Position numbers and translations under genes: made by a program | The notes under the pieces: model-generated | What the model was told of the DNA's origin: nothing | Seen by the model: only the letters and a program-made list of their open reading frames with translations | Databases searched by the model: none | Source of the DNA: Bin18 sp965200355 | GTDB lineage: Bacteria; Desulfobacterota; Binatia; Bin18 | Assembly: GCA_965200355.1 (NCBI GenBank) | Contig: OZ241351.1 | Location: forward strand, 2,976,001 to 3,040,000 | Direction of reading: 5' to 3' | DNA: 64,000 nucleotides | Shown: positions 23,780-32,403 of the stretch, piece after piece | Position numbering within the stretch: the first letter of the stretch is position 1 | Layout: every line of letters begins with the position of its first letter

Positions 23780-24298
23780 CTACATTTTGTACTTAAAGTC
23801 GTCTGGAGACATTTTCTCCAGAATCTCTGCCCATTTATCCCGAGAGACGCTCGACAGGTCAGCCTCTTCCTCACTGTCTTCCATCTGTTGGGACAGGCTT
23901 GACGACTCGATCACCTGGGCCGCAACAAAGATGGGACTCTTCGTGCGGAGCGCCAGCGAGATCGCATCGCTCGGCCGAGAATCAATCACCGTGTCTCGTT
24001 CCCCAATTTTCAGGCGAATGGCGGAATAATACGTATTATCCTGGAGACTCGTGACCTCAATCGCCTCCACCCGGCCACCGACCTCTTTGAGCATATTGTG
24101 GAGAAGATCGTGGGTCATGGGCCGGGCCATTTTGATGCCTTCCAACTCGGTCGCTATTGAGGTTGCTTCCATCAAGCCGATCCAAATCGGCAGGTTCAGC
24201 TTGTTCTCTACATCTTGCAGGATAACGATGGGAGTCTTGGTCACCGGGTCCAGCGTCAACCCGCCGACTTTCATTTCAATAAAGCCCTCGCGGTCCAT
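23780..24298 (-). CDS. Bifunctional nuclease domain (BFN/DUF151) protein
   Basis: 172 residues; ATG preceded by GGAGGAGGA. The BFN domain covers about residues 8-135: PIVILQDVENKLNLPIWIGL, then MTHDLLHNMLKEVGG, DNTYYSAIRLKIG and IDSRPSDAISLALRTKSPIF, all typical of the family, which has reported RNase and DNase activity in plants and Thermotoga. A C-terminal acidic tail (QQMEDSEEEADLS) follows. A second, secreted paralogue fused to PDZ is at 36.9 kb. Confidence 0.9.
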   Translation of the reverse strand: MDREGFIEMKVGGLTLDPVTKTPIVILQDVENKLNLPIWIGLMEATSIATELEGIKMARPMTHDLLHNMLKEVGGRVEAIEVTSLQDNTYYSAIRLKIGERDTVIDSRPSDAISLALRTKSPIFVAAQVIESSSLSQQMEDSEEEADLSSVSRDKWAEILEKMSPDDFKYKM

Positions 24299-24359
24299 TC
24301 CTCCTCCATTTGCATACGGTCACAAAAAGCGTACCACCTTCAAGGCACCATGCCTACCG

Positions 24360-25772
24360 CTAGGCGGTCACCAGGTGATCAATGACGCGGTAGAGCTGAT
24401 TGAGGTTCCGACACTCTTCAACCAAGTCACAATACGGCGCGTAGCGGTCCATCTCACTATCTCCAAATCCCCACGTCAGCCGGCTTTCGGGGTTCAGCCA
24501 GATCACCTGTTTGGCTTTCTGTTGCAGGTCCCGAATGACCCAGTCGTGCGGCAGATTATAATTATTGCGGGCATCGCCCAGTACCAGGACGGTGGTCCGC
24601 TTGTTGATGATCGAGAGATGATCCCGATGAAACGTCTTAAACGCTCGACCAAAGTCAGAATGGGCGTAAATGTTAATAAAATTGCCGCGTAAGGCCAAAT
24701 CAATGGCTTGGTGGACTTCGTTGTCCTCAAACAGCTTGGTCACATCGCCGATGTCCGCCACAAAAATAAAGCTGCGGACTTTGGAGTAGAGGTCCTGCAC
24801 GGAGTAGACAAACTGCAACATAAAGCGTGACACATTGCGTACCGAGTCGGACACATCGCACAGAATGACCACTTGTGGTTTTTCTTTCTTTTTCACATCC
24901 AGAATGATGTGAAATGGCACGCCGCCGTATTGGAGATTTTTTCGGAGGGTGCGCTGTAAATCTAACCGCCCCCGTTTGGCCCGTTTGCGCCGAATGGCAA
25001 TAATATGTTTCAGACGCTGGGCGAGCTTGGTGACCGCCTCTTTCATTTTGCGGATTTCGTCCTCAGACAGGTAATAAAAACTCTTGTCGGCTAAGCTCCG
25101 CATCTTTTGCTGATCGCGCAGTTCCGAGTCTTTTTTCTCCAACTCAGCCCGGACATAGCTACGGATCATATGCGCCAAGTCTTGGAGGCGCTGGTCAATA
25201 TAGTGGGACAATTGTTCGATTTGTTCCGGGCTCAAACCCGCCTGTTGCAAGGCATCCTTGAAGGTTTGTAATTCCTGCTGGATATTGCCAAAGCCCATCA
25301 TCTGGGCAAGCGCATTCGCAAACTGCCCTTCTTGAAAAGAGCGCTGAATGTCCTGGAGATTTGCCTGCTGCGCCGCCTCTTGAAGCATTTTTTCAAGTTG
25401 TCCGGTATTATTGGTCAGCAAGGCGCGGGCTAAGTCTGACATTTCCTGGCCCATGTTCTGCAAGGCGTCTTCGAGCTGTTCGAGGAAAGCTTGAAACTCT
25501 TCCTCGGTCATGTCCATCGCCTGCATGGTGGAGGCGGCCGCGGCCTTGATCACTTCGCCAAGGCCAGTAAAGAACATGTCGAAGAGTTCGTCATAGACGG
25601 AGATATCGACCTGGCGTTTGACAAAAGTCGCGCGCAACGTATCTTTCAGTAATTGTTTATCCCGGATCCCAACCAGCCCCAGAGCAGCAAAGGTATCCAT
25701 GTTTTCCGCCGCAGAGACTTTCAGGCCGTTCTCTCGCAGCAAGTGGGCGAATTCAATAATTTTGTCGTCCAT
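24360..25772 (-). CDS. VWA-domain protein, CoxE-like
   Basis: 470 residues. The C-terminal half is a von Willebrand A domain (about 290-470) with the metal-binding DxSxS motif in CDVSDSVRN. The N-terminal half is helical with long Gln/Glu-rich segments. CoxE-like proteins work with a MoxR-type AAA ATPase (the gene immediately upstream, 20 bases away) to mature or insert metal cofactors in enzymes such as molybdenum hydroxylases. The molybdenum hydroxylase at 58.8-62.6 kb is a conceivable client, but it is far away. Confidence 0.85.
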   Translation of the reverse strand: MDDKIIEFAHLLRENGLKVSAAENMDTFAALGLVGIRDKQLLKDTLRATFVKRQVDISVYDELFDMFFTGLGEVIKAAAASTMQAMDMTEEEFQAFLEQLEDALQNMGQEMSDLARALLTNNTGQLEKMLQEAAQQANLQDIQRSFQEGQFANALAQMMGFGNIQQELQTFKDALQQAGLSPEQIEQLSHYIDQRLQDLAHMIRSYVRAELEKKDSELRDQQKMRSLADKSFYYLSEDEIRKMKEAVTKLAQRLKHIIAIRRKRAKRGRLDLQRTLRKNLQYGGVPFHIILDVKKKEKPQVVILCDVSDSVRNVSRFMLQFVYSVQDLYSKVRSFIFVADIGDVTKLFEDNEVHQAIDLALRGNFINIYAHSDFGRAFKTFHRDHLSIINKRTTVLVLGDARNNYNLPHDWVIRDLQQKAKQVIWLNPESRLTWGFGDSEMDRYAPYCDLVEECRNLNQLYRVIDHLVTA

Positions 25773-25792
25773 ACAGCCTCACGCGGGCCCAT

Positions 25793-26764
25793 TTAGTGCA
25801 GGAGGTCTTTGTCGCCCTGTTCCTGGTTCGTCGCCTGTGTCTCGACCTTGGCCTTCTGACGGCTGATATATTCCTTTAACTCCGCCTCTGCCTTTCGCAC
25901 ATCTCCTTCATATTTCAGAATCGTATTCAGGGTCTCGTTCACCTGAGACTCTTCAAGCCGATGCACATTGAGCAAGGTCAGCGCTTTTGCCCAGTCCAGG
26001 GTTTCGCTAATACTGGGCACCTTTTTCAGGTCAAGTTTGCGGATCGACTGGACGACTTCCACCACCTGATTGGCGAGCTGGGTGGCGATCCCCGGGACCT
26101 TGAGCTTGACAATTTGGAGTTCCTGCTCCTGGTTCGGGAAGTCTATGAAGAGATGCAGGCAGCGCCGTTTGAGCGCATCTGACATCTCACGCGCATTATT
26201 ACTGGTCAAGACCACCACCGGGAGATGCTGGGCTTGAATCGTTCCCAACTCGGGCACACTCACCTGAAAATCGCTCAAAACTTCAAGCAAAAAGGCCTCG
26301 AACTCACTGTCCGATTTATCGATCTCGTCAATGAGTAAGACCAGCGGATGGTCAGCCGATATCGCCTGCAACAAGGGACGGGGCAGAATAAAGCGTTCTG
26401 AGAAGAAAACGCTGTCCTGCTTACCGATGCGCTCAACCGCTTCCTTCAATGTTGTCGTGCCTTCCAAGACCTCACTGATTTTGTCCTTGAGTATCTGCGT
26501 ATAGAGCAGCTGTTTGGCATACTCCCACTCGTAGAGGGCTTTCGCCTCATCCAGCCCTTCGTAGCACTGGAGGCGTAATAATTCACAGTCCATCGCCCCA
26601 GCCACGACTTTGGCGAGTTCTGTTTTCCCGACACCAGCCGGCCCTTCGACTAAGATTGGCTTACGGAGTTGGCTGGCTAAATACACAACCGTCGCGATTT
26701 GGCGACTACAAATATATTTTTGGTCTGAGAGTCTCGAAACAACGTCGTCAACAGATTCGAACAT
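25793..26764 (-). CDS. MoxR-family AAA+ ATPase (CoxD-like)
   Basis: 323 residues. Walker A GPAGVGKTEL near residue 42, Walker B LVLLIDEID near 142, sensor 1 VVLTSNN and the arginine-finger region KRRCLHLFIDFP. MoxR ATPases act as chaperones together with VWA proteins. The gene is followed by the VWA/CoxE-like gene with 20 bases between. The C-terminal tail is charged and helical (KAEAELKEYISRQKAKVE). Divergent from the NRDE gene with a 117-base gap. Confidence 0.9.
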   Translation of the reverse strand: MFESVDDVVSRLSDQKYICSRQIATVVYLASQLRKPILVEGPAGVGKTELAKVVAGAMDCELLRLQCYEGLDEAKALYEWEYAKQLLYTQILKDKISEVLEGTTTLKEAVERIGKQDSVFFSERFILPRPLLQAISADHPLVLLIDEIDKSDSEFEAFLLEVLSDFQVSVPELGTIQAQHLPVVVLTSNNAREMSDALKRRCLHLFIDFPNQEQELQIVKLKVPGIATQLANQVVEVVQSIRKLDLKKVPSISETLDWAKALTLLNVHRLEESQVNETLNTILKYEGDVRKAEAELKEYISRQKAKVETQATNQEQGDKDLLH

Positions 26765-26881
26765 TCTTCCTCCTCGGTGCAGACATGCTGGCAGACCTTA
26801 TCACAGGGGGAGCTGAAACACAATGTGAACCCCCTTTCCCTCTTGCGACGCCTCGTTCCCCGGCCTATACTGCCTCGCGCG

Positions 26882-27682
26882 ATGTGCACGCTCGCCTTAT
26901 ATTTTCACCTCTTTCCTGACTATCCTCTCGTGGTCGCGGCAAACCGGGATGAAGCATTGAATCGCCCCTCCACTGCTCCGGTCGTACTTCAGAGCACCCC
27001 TTTGATCTTTGGTGGGAAGGACCTGGTTGCCGGAGGAACCTGGCTGGGCGTCAACGAATATGGACTGGTGGCTGGTATGTTAAACCGGCACACGCTGCAA
27101 CCGGCTGACCCGCGCCGACGTTCGCGGGGCCTGCTCAGCCTGAACGCCCTTCAGGCGATGTCTGCCCGGCAGGCTGCCACGTCCGTTCAGCGTCAACCCG
27201 CGGACCGCTACAACCCCTTCAATCTCCTCTTGGTTGATAGCCGAACCGCCTATGTCGTCTCCCCAGTTGGGCAAGCCATTCGCGTGCAACAGCTCGACCC
27301 TGGAGTTCATCTCTTGACCAATATGAATCTCAATGACCCCGAATGTCCCAAAATTGCCCACTCTTTTCAGCATTTCCAGACTGTGGCCGAAAAAATGGCC
27401 ACCCCGGATCGGTCTTTTTCTCTCGCCGAGCTTTTTCGCCTCCTCCAGGCGCGCCTGGCAGACCACGCCACGCCGCTTGACCCGCGCACGGAAGACCCGC
27501 GCAACGGCTTGTGTGTCCACCTTGACGGCTATGGCACCTGCTCTTCAACTCTCCTTGCATATTCTGCTCGACAGCGGCGATTTATCTATCATTTTGCCCC
27601 TGGCGCTCCATGCCAGACCGCTTATAGTGCCGTCTCGGTTCCATCAGGCCCCCGAGCCAGCCAACCACCGTCAACCACGTAG
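26882..27682 (+). CDS. NRDE/TANGO2-family protein
   Basis: 266 residues from the ATG at 26882 (MCTLALYFHLFPDYPLVVAA, then NRDEAL), the typical N-terminus of the family, whose Cys2 may be exposed as in N-terminal nucleophile hydrolases. The name-giving N-R-D-E motif is at residues 21-24, and GGTWLGVNEYG follows. TANGO2 proteins are linked to heme or acyl-CoA handling; the reaction is not established. No good ribosome-binding site is visible. The last 61 bases overlap the end of the convergent SDR gene. Confidence 0.85.
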   Translation: MCTLALYFHLFPDYPLVVAANRDEALNRPSTAPVVLQSTPLIFGGKDLVAGGTWLGVNEYGLVAGMLNRHTLQPADPRRRSRGLLSLNALQAMSARQAATSVQRQPADRYNPFNLLLVDSRTAYVVSPVGQAIRVQQLDPGVHLLTNMNLNDPECPKIAHSFQHFQTVAEKMATPDRSFSLAELFRLLQARLADHATPLDPRTEDPRNGLCVHLDGYGTCSSTLLAYSARQRRFIYHFAPGAPCQTAYSAVSVPSGPRASQPPSTT

Positions 27683-28377
27683 CTGGCACCGGTTATAAAG
27701 TCCCCCGATTCCAGCAGAAAGCGGACTGCGCGCGCAATGTCGCGCGGGCTCCCCAAGCGTTGCAGCGGCGTGCGCGCACGAAGCTTTTCTTGCTGGCCTG
27801 GGCCATAGTCTTCAGGCAGCAAGACCGGTCCGGGGGCAACTTCGTTGACCTGAACATATGGAGCAAACGCCTTGGCGAGGGCCTGCGTCAGCGCAGATAC
27901 CCCGGCCTTGGATACGCAATAGGGCAGCAAGCTTCGACTCGGTCGCTGGCCACTCCAATCGCCAAGAAAAACAATCTTCCCCTGCCCCCGTTGATACATC
28001 TGTCTGCCGATGAGTACCGAGAGGAAGAAGGGCGCTGATATATTCGTCTGACGGAAAGTGCGCCACTCCTGCGCACGCAAAGTCGCCAGAGGAGTCGGAA
28101 AGAACACGGCGGCGTTATTGATGAGAATGTCGATTTTCCCTGCTTTTTCCAGCGCTTCGTGGGCGATACGGTGGACGTCGCGGCGATTTGCCAAATCACC
28201 CCGGACAATCCATACCTGGCGGCCACATTGCTGCACGGCCTGTCGCGTCTCCTCTCCTGACGACGTATGGACGTGCAGGATCACATCCGCTCCTCCTTGC
28301 GCCACAGCAACCGCAATATCTCGCCCTATCCGACGGCCCGCCCCTGTCACCAGCGCGAGAGCACCCTGCAACTGCAT
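27622..28377 (-). CDS. SDR of the pteridine reductase (PTR1/FolM) type
   Basis: 251 residues. Nucleotide motif TGAGRRIG, where the two arginines suggest NADPH, then NNAA, and a catalytic set with Tyr and Lys in PYCVSKAG and aspartate (in LGDWSGQRP) 13 residues before the tyrosine instead of serine. The Asp-Tyr-Lys triad is the signature of pteridine reductases, so reduction of dihydrobiopterin or dihydrofolate is likely. A tandem PTPS gene at 34.7 kb hints at pterin metabolism nearby. The C-terminal VDGGW motif is typical. Convergent overlap of 61 bases with the NRDE gene. Confidence 0.82.
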   Translation of the reverse strand: MQLQGALALVTGAGRRIGRDIAVAVAQGGADVILHVHTSSGEETRQAVQQCGRQVWIVRGDLANRRDVHRIAHEALEKAGKIDILINNAAVFFPTPLATLRAQEWRTFRQTNISAPFFLSVLIGRQMYQRGQGKIVFLGDWSGQRPSRSLLPYCVSKAGVSALTQALAKAFAPYVQVNEVAPGPVLLPEDYGPGQQEKLRARTPLQRLGSPRDIARAVRFLLESGDFITGASYVVDGGWLARGPDGTETAL

Positions 28378-28380
28378 ATG

Positions 28381-29886
28381 TTATCCTTTTCGTTCCGGTA
28401 CCGTGAGTGGAATGGCAACCGTAAAGGTCGCCCCGCCCGCGCTATTATTCTGCACAGAGATCGTCCCATGATGGAGTTCGATAATTTTTTGCGCGAAGGC
28501 GAGGCCCAAGCCAGAGCCTGTTTTCTTGGTGGAAACAAAGGGGGAAAATATCTGTTCGCCCACGCCTTCCGGCAGACCGACGCCCGTATCTTGAATGGTG
28601 ATCTGCATATGCTCCTGTGCCTGCCGCGTCCGAATCGTAATCCGTCCATCCCGAGATGAGGCTTCCAGGGCATTCGTCAAAAGGTTCAAAATGGCCTGCT
28701 TGAGCTTGATGCGATCAAAGGGCACGCCAGGTTCATCGCTCTGCGTGTCCATCTCATAGTGCAGGGTCACTCCTCGCGCCCGGGCCGCCTCGTGCATTTC
28801 TCGCCCCGCCTCGTGCAGGAGTTTGCTCACGCTCCCAGGCTCACGATGGATGGCAAAGTCACGGGAAAAGACCAGCAGGTCAGACAGCGTGGTGTTCAAG
28901 TCTGTAATGGCCGCATCGAGTTGGTTGACCCGGTGGGACGCCTCGTCCAAGGTCTCGCGGGTAGGCAGCTGTGTATCCTCGAGTGTGTCTTGCAAGAGGT
29001 CACACTGAAGACCCAGGAGACCGATTTTTTGGAGGATTTGGTGCGAGATCGTCGACGACATATGGCCGATTGCCGCCATACGTTCGCTTCTCGCCATATC
29101 GACATTCATCAACTGAAGTTGCGTATTTTGCCGCTCAATTTCTTTTTTGCGGAGCGTGAGCGTCCGCATGAGCACATGGGCAGCCCCAACGGGAATGGCG
29201 CTCAAATACAGCCCGGCCCCCCCAAAGGTATTGACGCCAAGAATCATGATCGCGCTATACGGGGTGACCAGCAACAGCCCGGCCATCATCAGCGTCGGGA
29301 AATTGCTGGCAAAATCGAGCCCGGACGTATACAGGGTCCCATACCGCGCACGATGCTGTAAGCCATAGCCAAGGGCAAAAACAGCCCAGCCGCCTGCTTC
29401 ACTCAGTATGAATCGGGCCAGTTCTTCAAATTCCCCGATATGAATGGGAATGCGGCCACCGCTTGAACGGTAGATAACATAGCGGCAAAAGAGCGAGATT
29501 TGCAGCAGCGCGCACAGTTCAAGAATCCGTCGGACTGGACGGGCATCCTCTCGTACGGTCTGGGGCACGGTATCCACGCCCCACCATCGCACCACATACG
29601 CGAGAGGCAGGCTGAGCAGTATTGAGCCGAGGAGTAAGGGCAGGGCAAACAGCCCTACCGTGTACAGCAGCGCACTCGTGACCACAAAGAGGAGGAGAGA
29701 CAGGAACCAGTCTTGTCCCATCTCAACCCGCAACAGCACGCTTATACACAGCAGCGGCACGAACGCCTGGTACAGATCAAGATAACCAAGATTAAAGGCG
29801 GCGAAACCACTCGCTGCAAACAGGAGACCGAACAGGCCGCCGGCCGTCCCGGCTTGCAGTGTCCTGAGCCCTCGTTCGTCGCTCAT
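28381..29886 (-). CDS. Membrane sensor histidine kinase
   Basis: 501 residues from the ATG at 29886, which overlaps the stop of the DUF1571 gene by one base. The N-terminal half has about seven hydrophobic helices (to about residue 235). Then comes a coiled linker, the phospho-acceptor region (AAIGHMSSTISHQILQKIG), and a HATPase domain with N box NLLTNALEA, G1 DTGVGLPEGVGEQIF, G2 GSGLGLAFAQ. It is probably the partner of the response regulator two genes upstream. The signal sensed is unknown; the 7-helix input is not one I recognise. Confidence 0.9.
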   Translation of the reverse strand: MSDERGLRTLQAGTAGGLFGLLFAASGFAAFNLGYLDLYQAFVPLLCISVLLRVEMGQDWFLSLLLFVVTSALLYTVGLFALPLLLGSILLSLPLAYVVRWWGVDTVPQTVREDARPVRRILELCALLQISLFCRYVIYRSSGGRIPIHIGEFEELARFILSEAGGWAVFALGYGLQHRARYGTLYTSGLDFASNFPTLMMAGLLLVTPYSAIMILGVNTFGGAGLYLSAIPVGAAHVLMRTLTLRKKEIERQNTQLQLMNVDMARSERMAAIGHMSSTISHQILQKIGLLGLQCDLLQDTLEDTQLPTRETLDEASHRVNQLDAAITDLNTTLSDLLVFSRDFAIHREPGSVSKLLHEAGREMHEAARARGVTLHYEMDTQSDEPGVPFDRIKLKQAILNLLTNALEASSRDGRITIRTRQAQEHMQITIQDTGVGLPEGVGEQIFSPFVSTKKTGSGLGLAFAQKIIELHHGTISVQNNSAGGATFTVAIPLTVPERKG

Positions 29887-31340
29887 CACTCCCGTCCCGT
29901 CAGAAACCAATCAAGCCACGGGACACGTCGGAAGAGGAGAAAGCCGTATTCGAGGTTTGCAGAGTTAAAGTCGGAGGCATTCAGCGAGACATTAAAACGG
30001 AGGTCCTGAAATCCGTACCGGGTCTCCAGTTGGTTGTTCCAATCGTAGGCTTCTTGTTTGACCGGCACTCGATGGACAATGTCCCAATGCAGCACGATCC
30101 GATAATAGGGATGGGTCCGCCATTGACTATTGGGGAAGACAAACTCCAAGACGTAGCAGGGGCGTCCGTCGTGCTCTTGAATACCGCGAAACTGCACCTC
30201 TAATTCGCTCTGTAGCCAGCCTTGTAAAAGCTGTGTCTGCAACCGTTCGACAACCTGACCAAACCCGAACTCTTGCAGCGAATAGTGCAATTCTCGTCGC
30301 ATCCATGAGCCGTCCGGGACCAAGTCACCAATGATCGGGAGACCGAACAGCGAGGTGCGGACCCGGACCCGCCCCCTATTCCAACCGGCTCGAAAGAGTG
30401 CTTCCTTGCGTCTGCCGCTTTCCTGTTGCCACGCGATATACACATCTAACGGTTTCCGAAACTTGAATCTCGCCGTCCGGCGGCTCAGTTGCTCCCCGCG
30501 ACGCGCTTCAGTCACCCATACCCCAGTATAGTCCTGGATTTCGCCTGCACGGCGCAGCCAGTTTTGGGTAAATCCGCGGACATCCAGGTCGGTCCCCGGC
30601 CGGAACAGGCTCGGGTCCCCAGACGTGGGCGAGGCGCGCTCAAAGACTTGGCGTAAAATACCCGTATTGACCTGGAGGTCTATATACGCCAAGCGCTGGC
30701 GTACTTCTCCTGAGGCCCCTCGCAGTAAGAGTTCGAGCGGCAAGCCTGTACCCCGCTCAATGACAAATTCATATGTCGTGACCGTATTGTCACGAAAGGG
30801 AATGAGGAAAGCCGGCACTGACAGAATCACGCGCCCTTCGGCCACTTGTGGGTCTCCTGGCTGAAGCCCGACAAGCTGGAGGCTCCGGTCAGCGCTGGGC
30901 CGTTGAGAGAGGGCCCTCAGGGCGTATAACCACGCGTTCACATCCTTGAGGGCTGGAGCAAAAGGGTCACTAATTTCCGTAGAGGGAATACTGACCCGGA
31001 CATAATCAAACCAGCCGCCAAGTCTGATAAAAATTGTTCCCAGAGCCCGGGTTGGCCTGGTGAGCAGGGTGGTCCCACGGTATAGGCCCGATTGCCATTG
31101 CATGAGCAGGGAAGAGGGCTTCCGAAAGGTGACGGCAATCTCATGCTGCCGATGGACCCCGCCCTTTTCCCAGACCTCGTGCCGTAGTATACCGCGATAA
31201 TCGACAAGGCGGTGATAGGCCGCTTGACACTCGGCCAGGATTTCCTGCACCGGCGTCTCTACGGCTTCGGCCCCGGCGTCTCTTGGGAGAAACAGACCTA
31301 GAGAGAGCACGGACAGCGTCGCCAGGGTCAGCCGCGTCAT
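29886..31340 (-). CDS. Secreted protein with two DUF1571-type domains
   Basis: 484 residues with an N-terminal signal peptide (TLATLSVLSLGLFLPRDAGA). The two halves look related: YRGILRHEVWEKGG with TFRKPSSLLMQWQ in the first, and YTGVWVTEARRGEQ with KFRKPLDVYIAWQQ in the second, an internal duplication. The fold is probably the open beta-barrel of the LolA/DUF1571 type, which binds lipid. It sits between a response regulator (2 bases upstream) and its kinase (1-base overlap), so it may be the periplasmic sensor or the effector of the system. Confidence 0.7.
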   Translation of the reverse strand: MTRLTLATLSVLSLGLFLPRDAGAEAVETPVQEILAECQAAYHRLVDYRGILRHEVWEKGGVHRQHEIAVTFRKPSSLLMQWQSGLYRGTTLLTRPTRALGTIFIRLGGWFDYVRVSIPSTEISDPFAPALKDVNAWLYALRALSQRPSADRSLQLVGLQPGDPQVAEGRVILSVPAFLIPFRDNTVTTYEFVIERGTGLPLELLLRGASGEVRQRLAYIDLQVNTGILRQVFERASPTSGDPSLFRPGTDLDVRGFTQNWLRRAGEIQDYTGVWVTEARRGEQLSRRTARFKFRKPLDVYIAWQQESGRRKEALFRAGWNRGRVRVRTSLFGLPIIGDLVPDGSWMRRELHYSLQEFGFGQVVERLQTQLLQGWLQSELEVQFRGIQEHDGRPCYVLEFVFPNSQWRTHPYYRIVLHWDIVHRVPVKQEAYDWNNQLETRYGFQDLRFNVSLNASDFNSANLEYGFLLFRRVPWLDWFLTGRE

Positions 31341-31342
31341 TC

Positions 31343-32056
31343 CTATCCCAAACCGGCTTTCAGTGCCAGCACCGCCGCTTTCGTCCGGTCGTTCACCTGC
31401 AACTTGCGAAAAATACTCGCCAGGTGCATCTTGACCGTGAGTTCACTAATAAAGAGTTGCTGACTGATTTCTTTATTCGAGGCGCCGGTTGCCACTGAGC
31501 GTAATACTTCTTCCTCTCGATTCGTGAGAGTTTGGACCAGGCGTCTCAGTTCTTCAACTTCTTGATCCCGCTGGAACTCGTGCAAGAATTTACTGGCTAA
31601 GTCAGGATTCAAAAACACCTCTCCATCTGCGACCCTGCGCAGGGTTTCAAGAATCTCTTTCGAGCGGGTGTTTTTGAGCAGGTATCCAACAGCCCCAACC
31701 TTCAGGGCACGAAAGATAAGAGGCGGATTGTCATAGCCGGTGAGCATGACCACTTTCGTTTCTGGTGACTGTTTGCGAACAAAAGCCGTCGCACTAATGC
31801 CATCCCCCTCGGGCAGCTCAAAGTCCATGAGAATGACCTGAGGCTTTTCCTTTTCGAGGAGCTGCTCAAGATCGGCCACACTCTCTGCCACGCCGAGGAG
31901 TACGAAGTCAGGCTGTTTCCGAAATAGCTCCTGGAGACCGGAGAGAAAAATCGGGTGGTCATCAACAAGGATGATGGAGATTTTTCCACTTAAATGTTCG
32001 GCCGGCTTGGACCGTCGCTTCTTTTTTGTATCTTTGCTGAGACCCTGGCTCGCCAT
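31343..32056 (-). CDS. LuxR/NarL-type response regulator
   Basis: 237 residues from the ATG at 32056, preceded by AGGGATAAT; the frame is open for 31 codons upstream but without family similarity. The receiver domain (about 25-145) has the acidic pair in ILVDDHP, the phospho-acceptor Asp in VILMDFELPEGDG, and the conserved Thr and Lys in MLTGYD and YLLKNT. The C-terminal GerE-type helix-turn-helix contains LTNREEEVLRSVATGASNKE and LTVKMHLASIFRKL. First gene of the regulator-DUF1571-kinase operon; the AT-rich island lies directly upstream. Confidence 0.93.
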   Translation of the reverse strand: MASQGLSKDTKKKRRSKPAEHLSGKISIILVDDHPIFLSGLQELFRKQPDFVLLGVAESVADLEQLLEKEKPQVILMDFELPEGDGISATAFVRKQSPETKVVMLTGYDNPPLIFRALKVGAVGYLLKNTRSKEILETLRRVADGEVFLNPDLASKFLHEFQRDQEVEELRRLVQTLTNREEEVLRSVATGASNKEISQQLFISELTVKMHLASIFRKLQVNDRTKAAVLALKAGLG

Positions 32057-32154
32057 ATTATCCCTATCCGAACCCGAAGCATAGGAATTCTCGCTCAGGG
32101 GGTCAAGAAACCACCTGCCCTTGAGAGATGTCGATACGTCCGGCTTCATTTTGT

Positions 32155-32350
32155 CTCGTTTAGAAATAAAAAGATATTTATAGATTTATTATATAAAAAT
32201 AAAGTAATAATTAGATGGATATTTTCCATAAATTTATTAGATATACAGTAATATATGAGAGTCATATTTCATATACTAAATGTACAGTTTTACTAAGTAA
32301 TATTTACTTAATATTTAGAGTAATATATTACTCAAAGAATAATATATTAC
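32155..32350. promoter_or_regulatory. AT-rich island with repeated AGTAATAT motifs
   Basis: Nearly 200 bases with very few G or C, in contrast to the rest of the window. AGTAATA recurs at about 32203, 32248, 32296 and 32319, and its complement ATATTACT at 32326 and 32345. GAGTAATATATTACTC (32318-32333) is a perfect palindrome and TAATATATTA recurs at 32340-32349. It lies between the divergent response regulator and the unknown gene at 32404. It could be an operator array, a promoter region or an easily melted element. Confidence 0.65.
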
Positions 32351-32351
32351 T

Positions 32352-32381
32352 GTATCCACATCTGCCTTTTCCTGTGGATAA
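32352..32381. promoter_or_regulatory. Inverted pair of DnaA-box-like sites
   Basis: GTATCCACA (32352-32360, one mismatch to TTATCCACA) and TGTGGATAA (32373-32381, a perfect DnaA box on the opposite strand), separated by 12 bases. They directly follow the AT-rich island and precede the ribosome-binding site of the gene at 32404. They could also form an mRNA hairpin with an 8-bp stem (TATCCACA/TGTGGATA). Confidence 0.5.
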
Positions 32382-32403
32382 TGGCTTGGGTAGGAGGTTG
32401 AAT

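Noticed and set aside
32215..32403. N-terminal extension of the unknown gene by 63 codons
   Set aside because: The extension runs through AT-rich, repeat-containing DNA and the strong ribosome-binding site is at 32390-32399, before the ATG at 32404.
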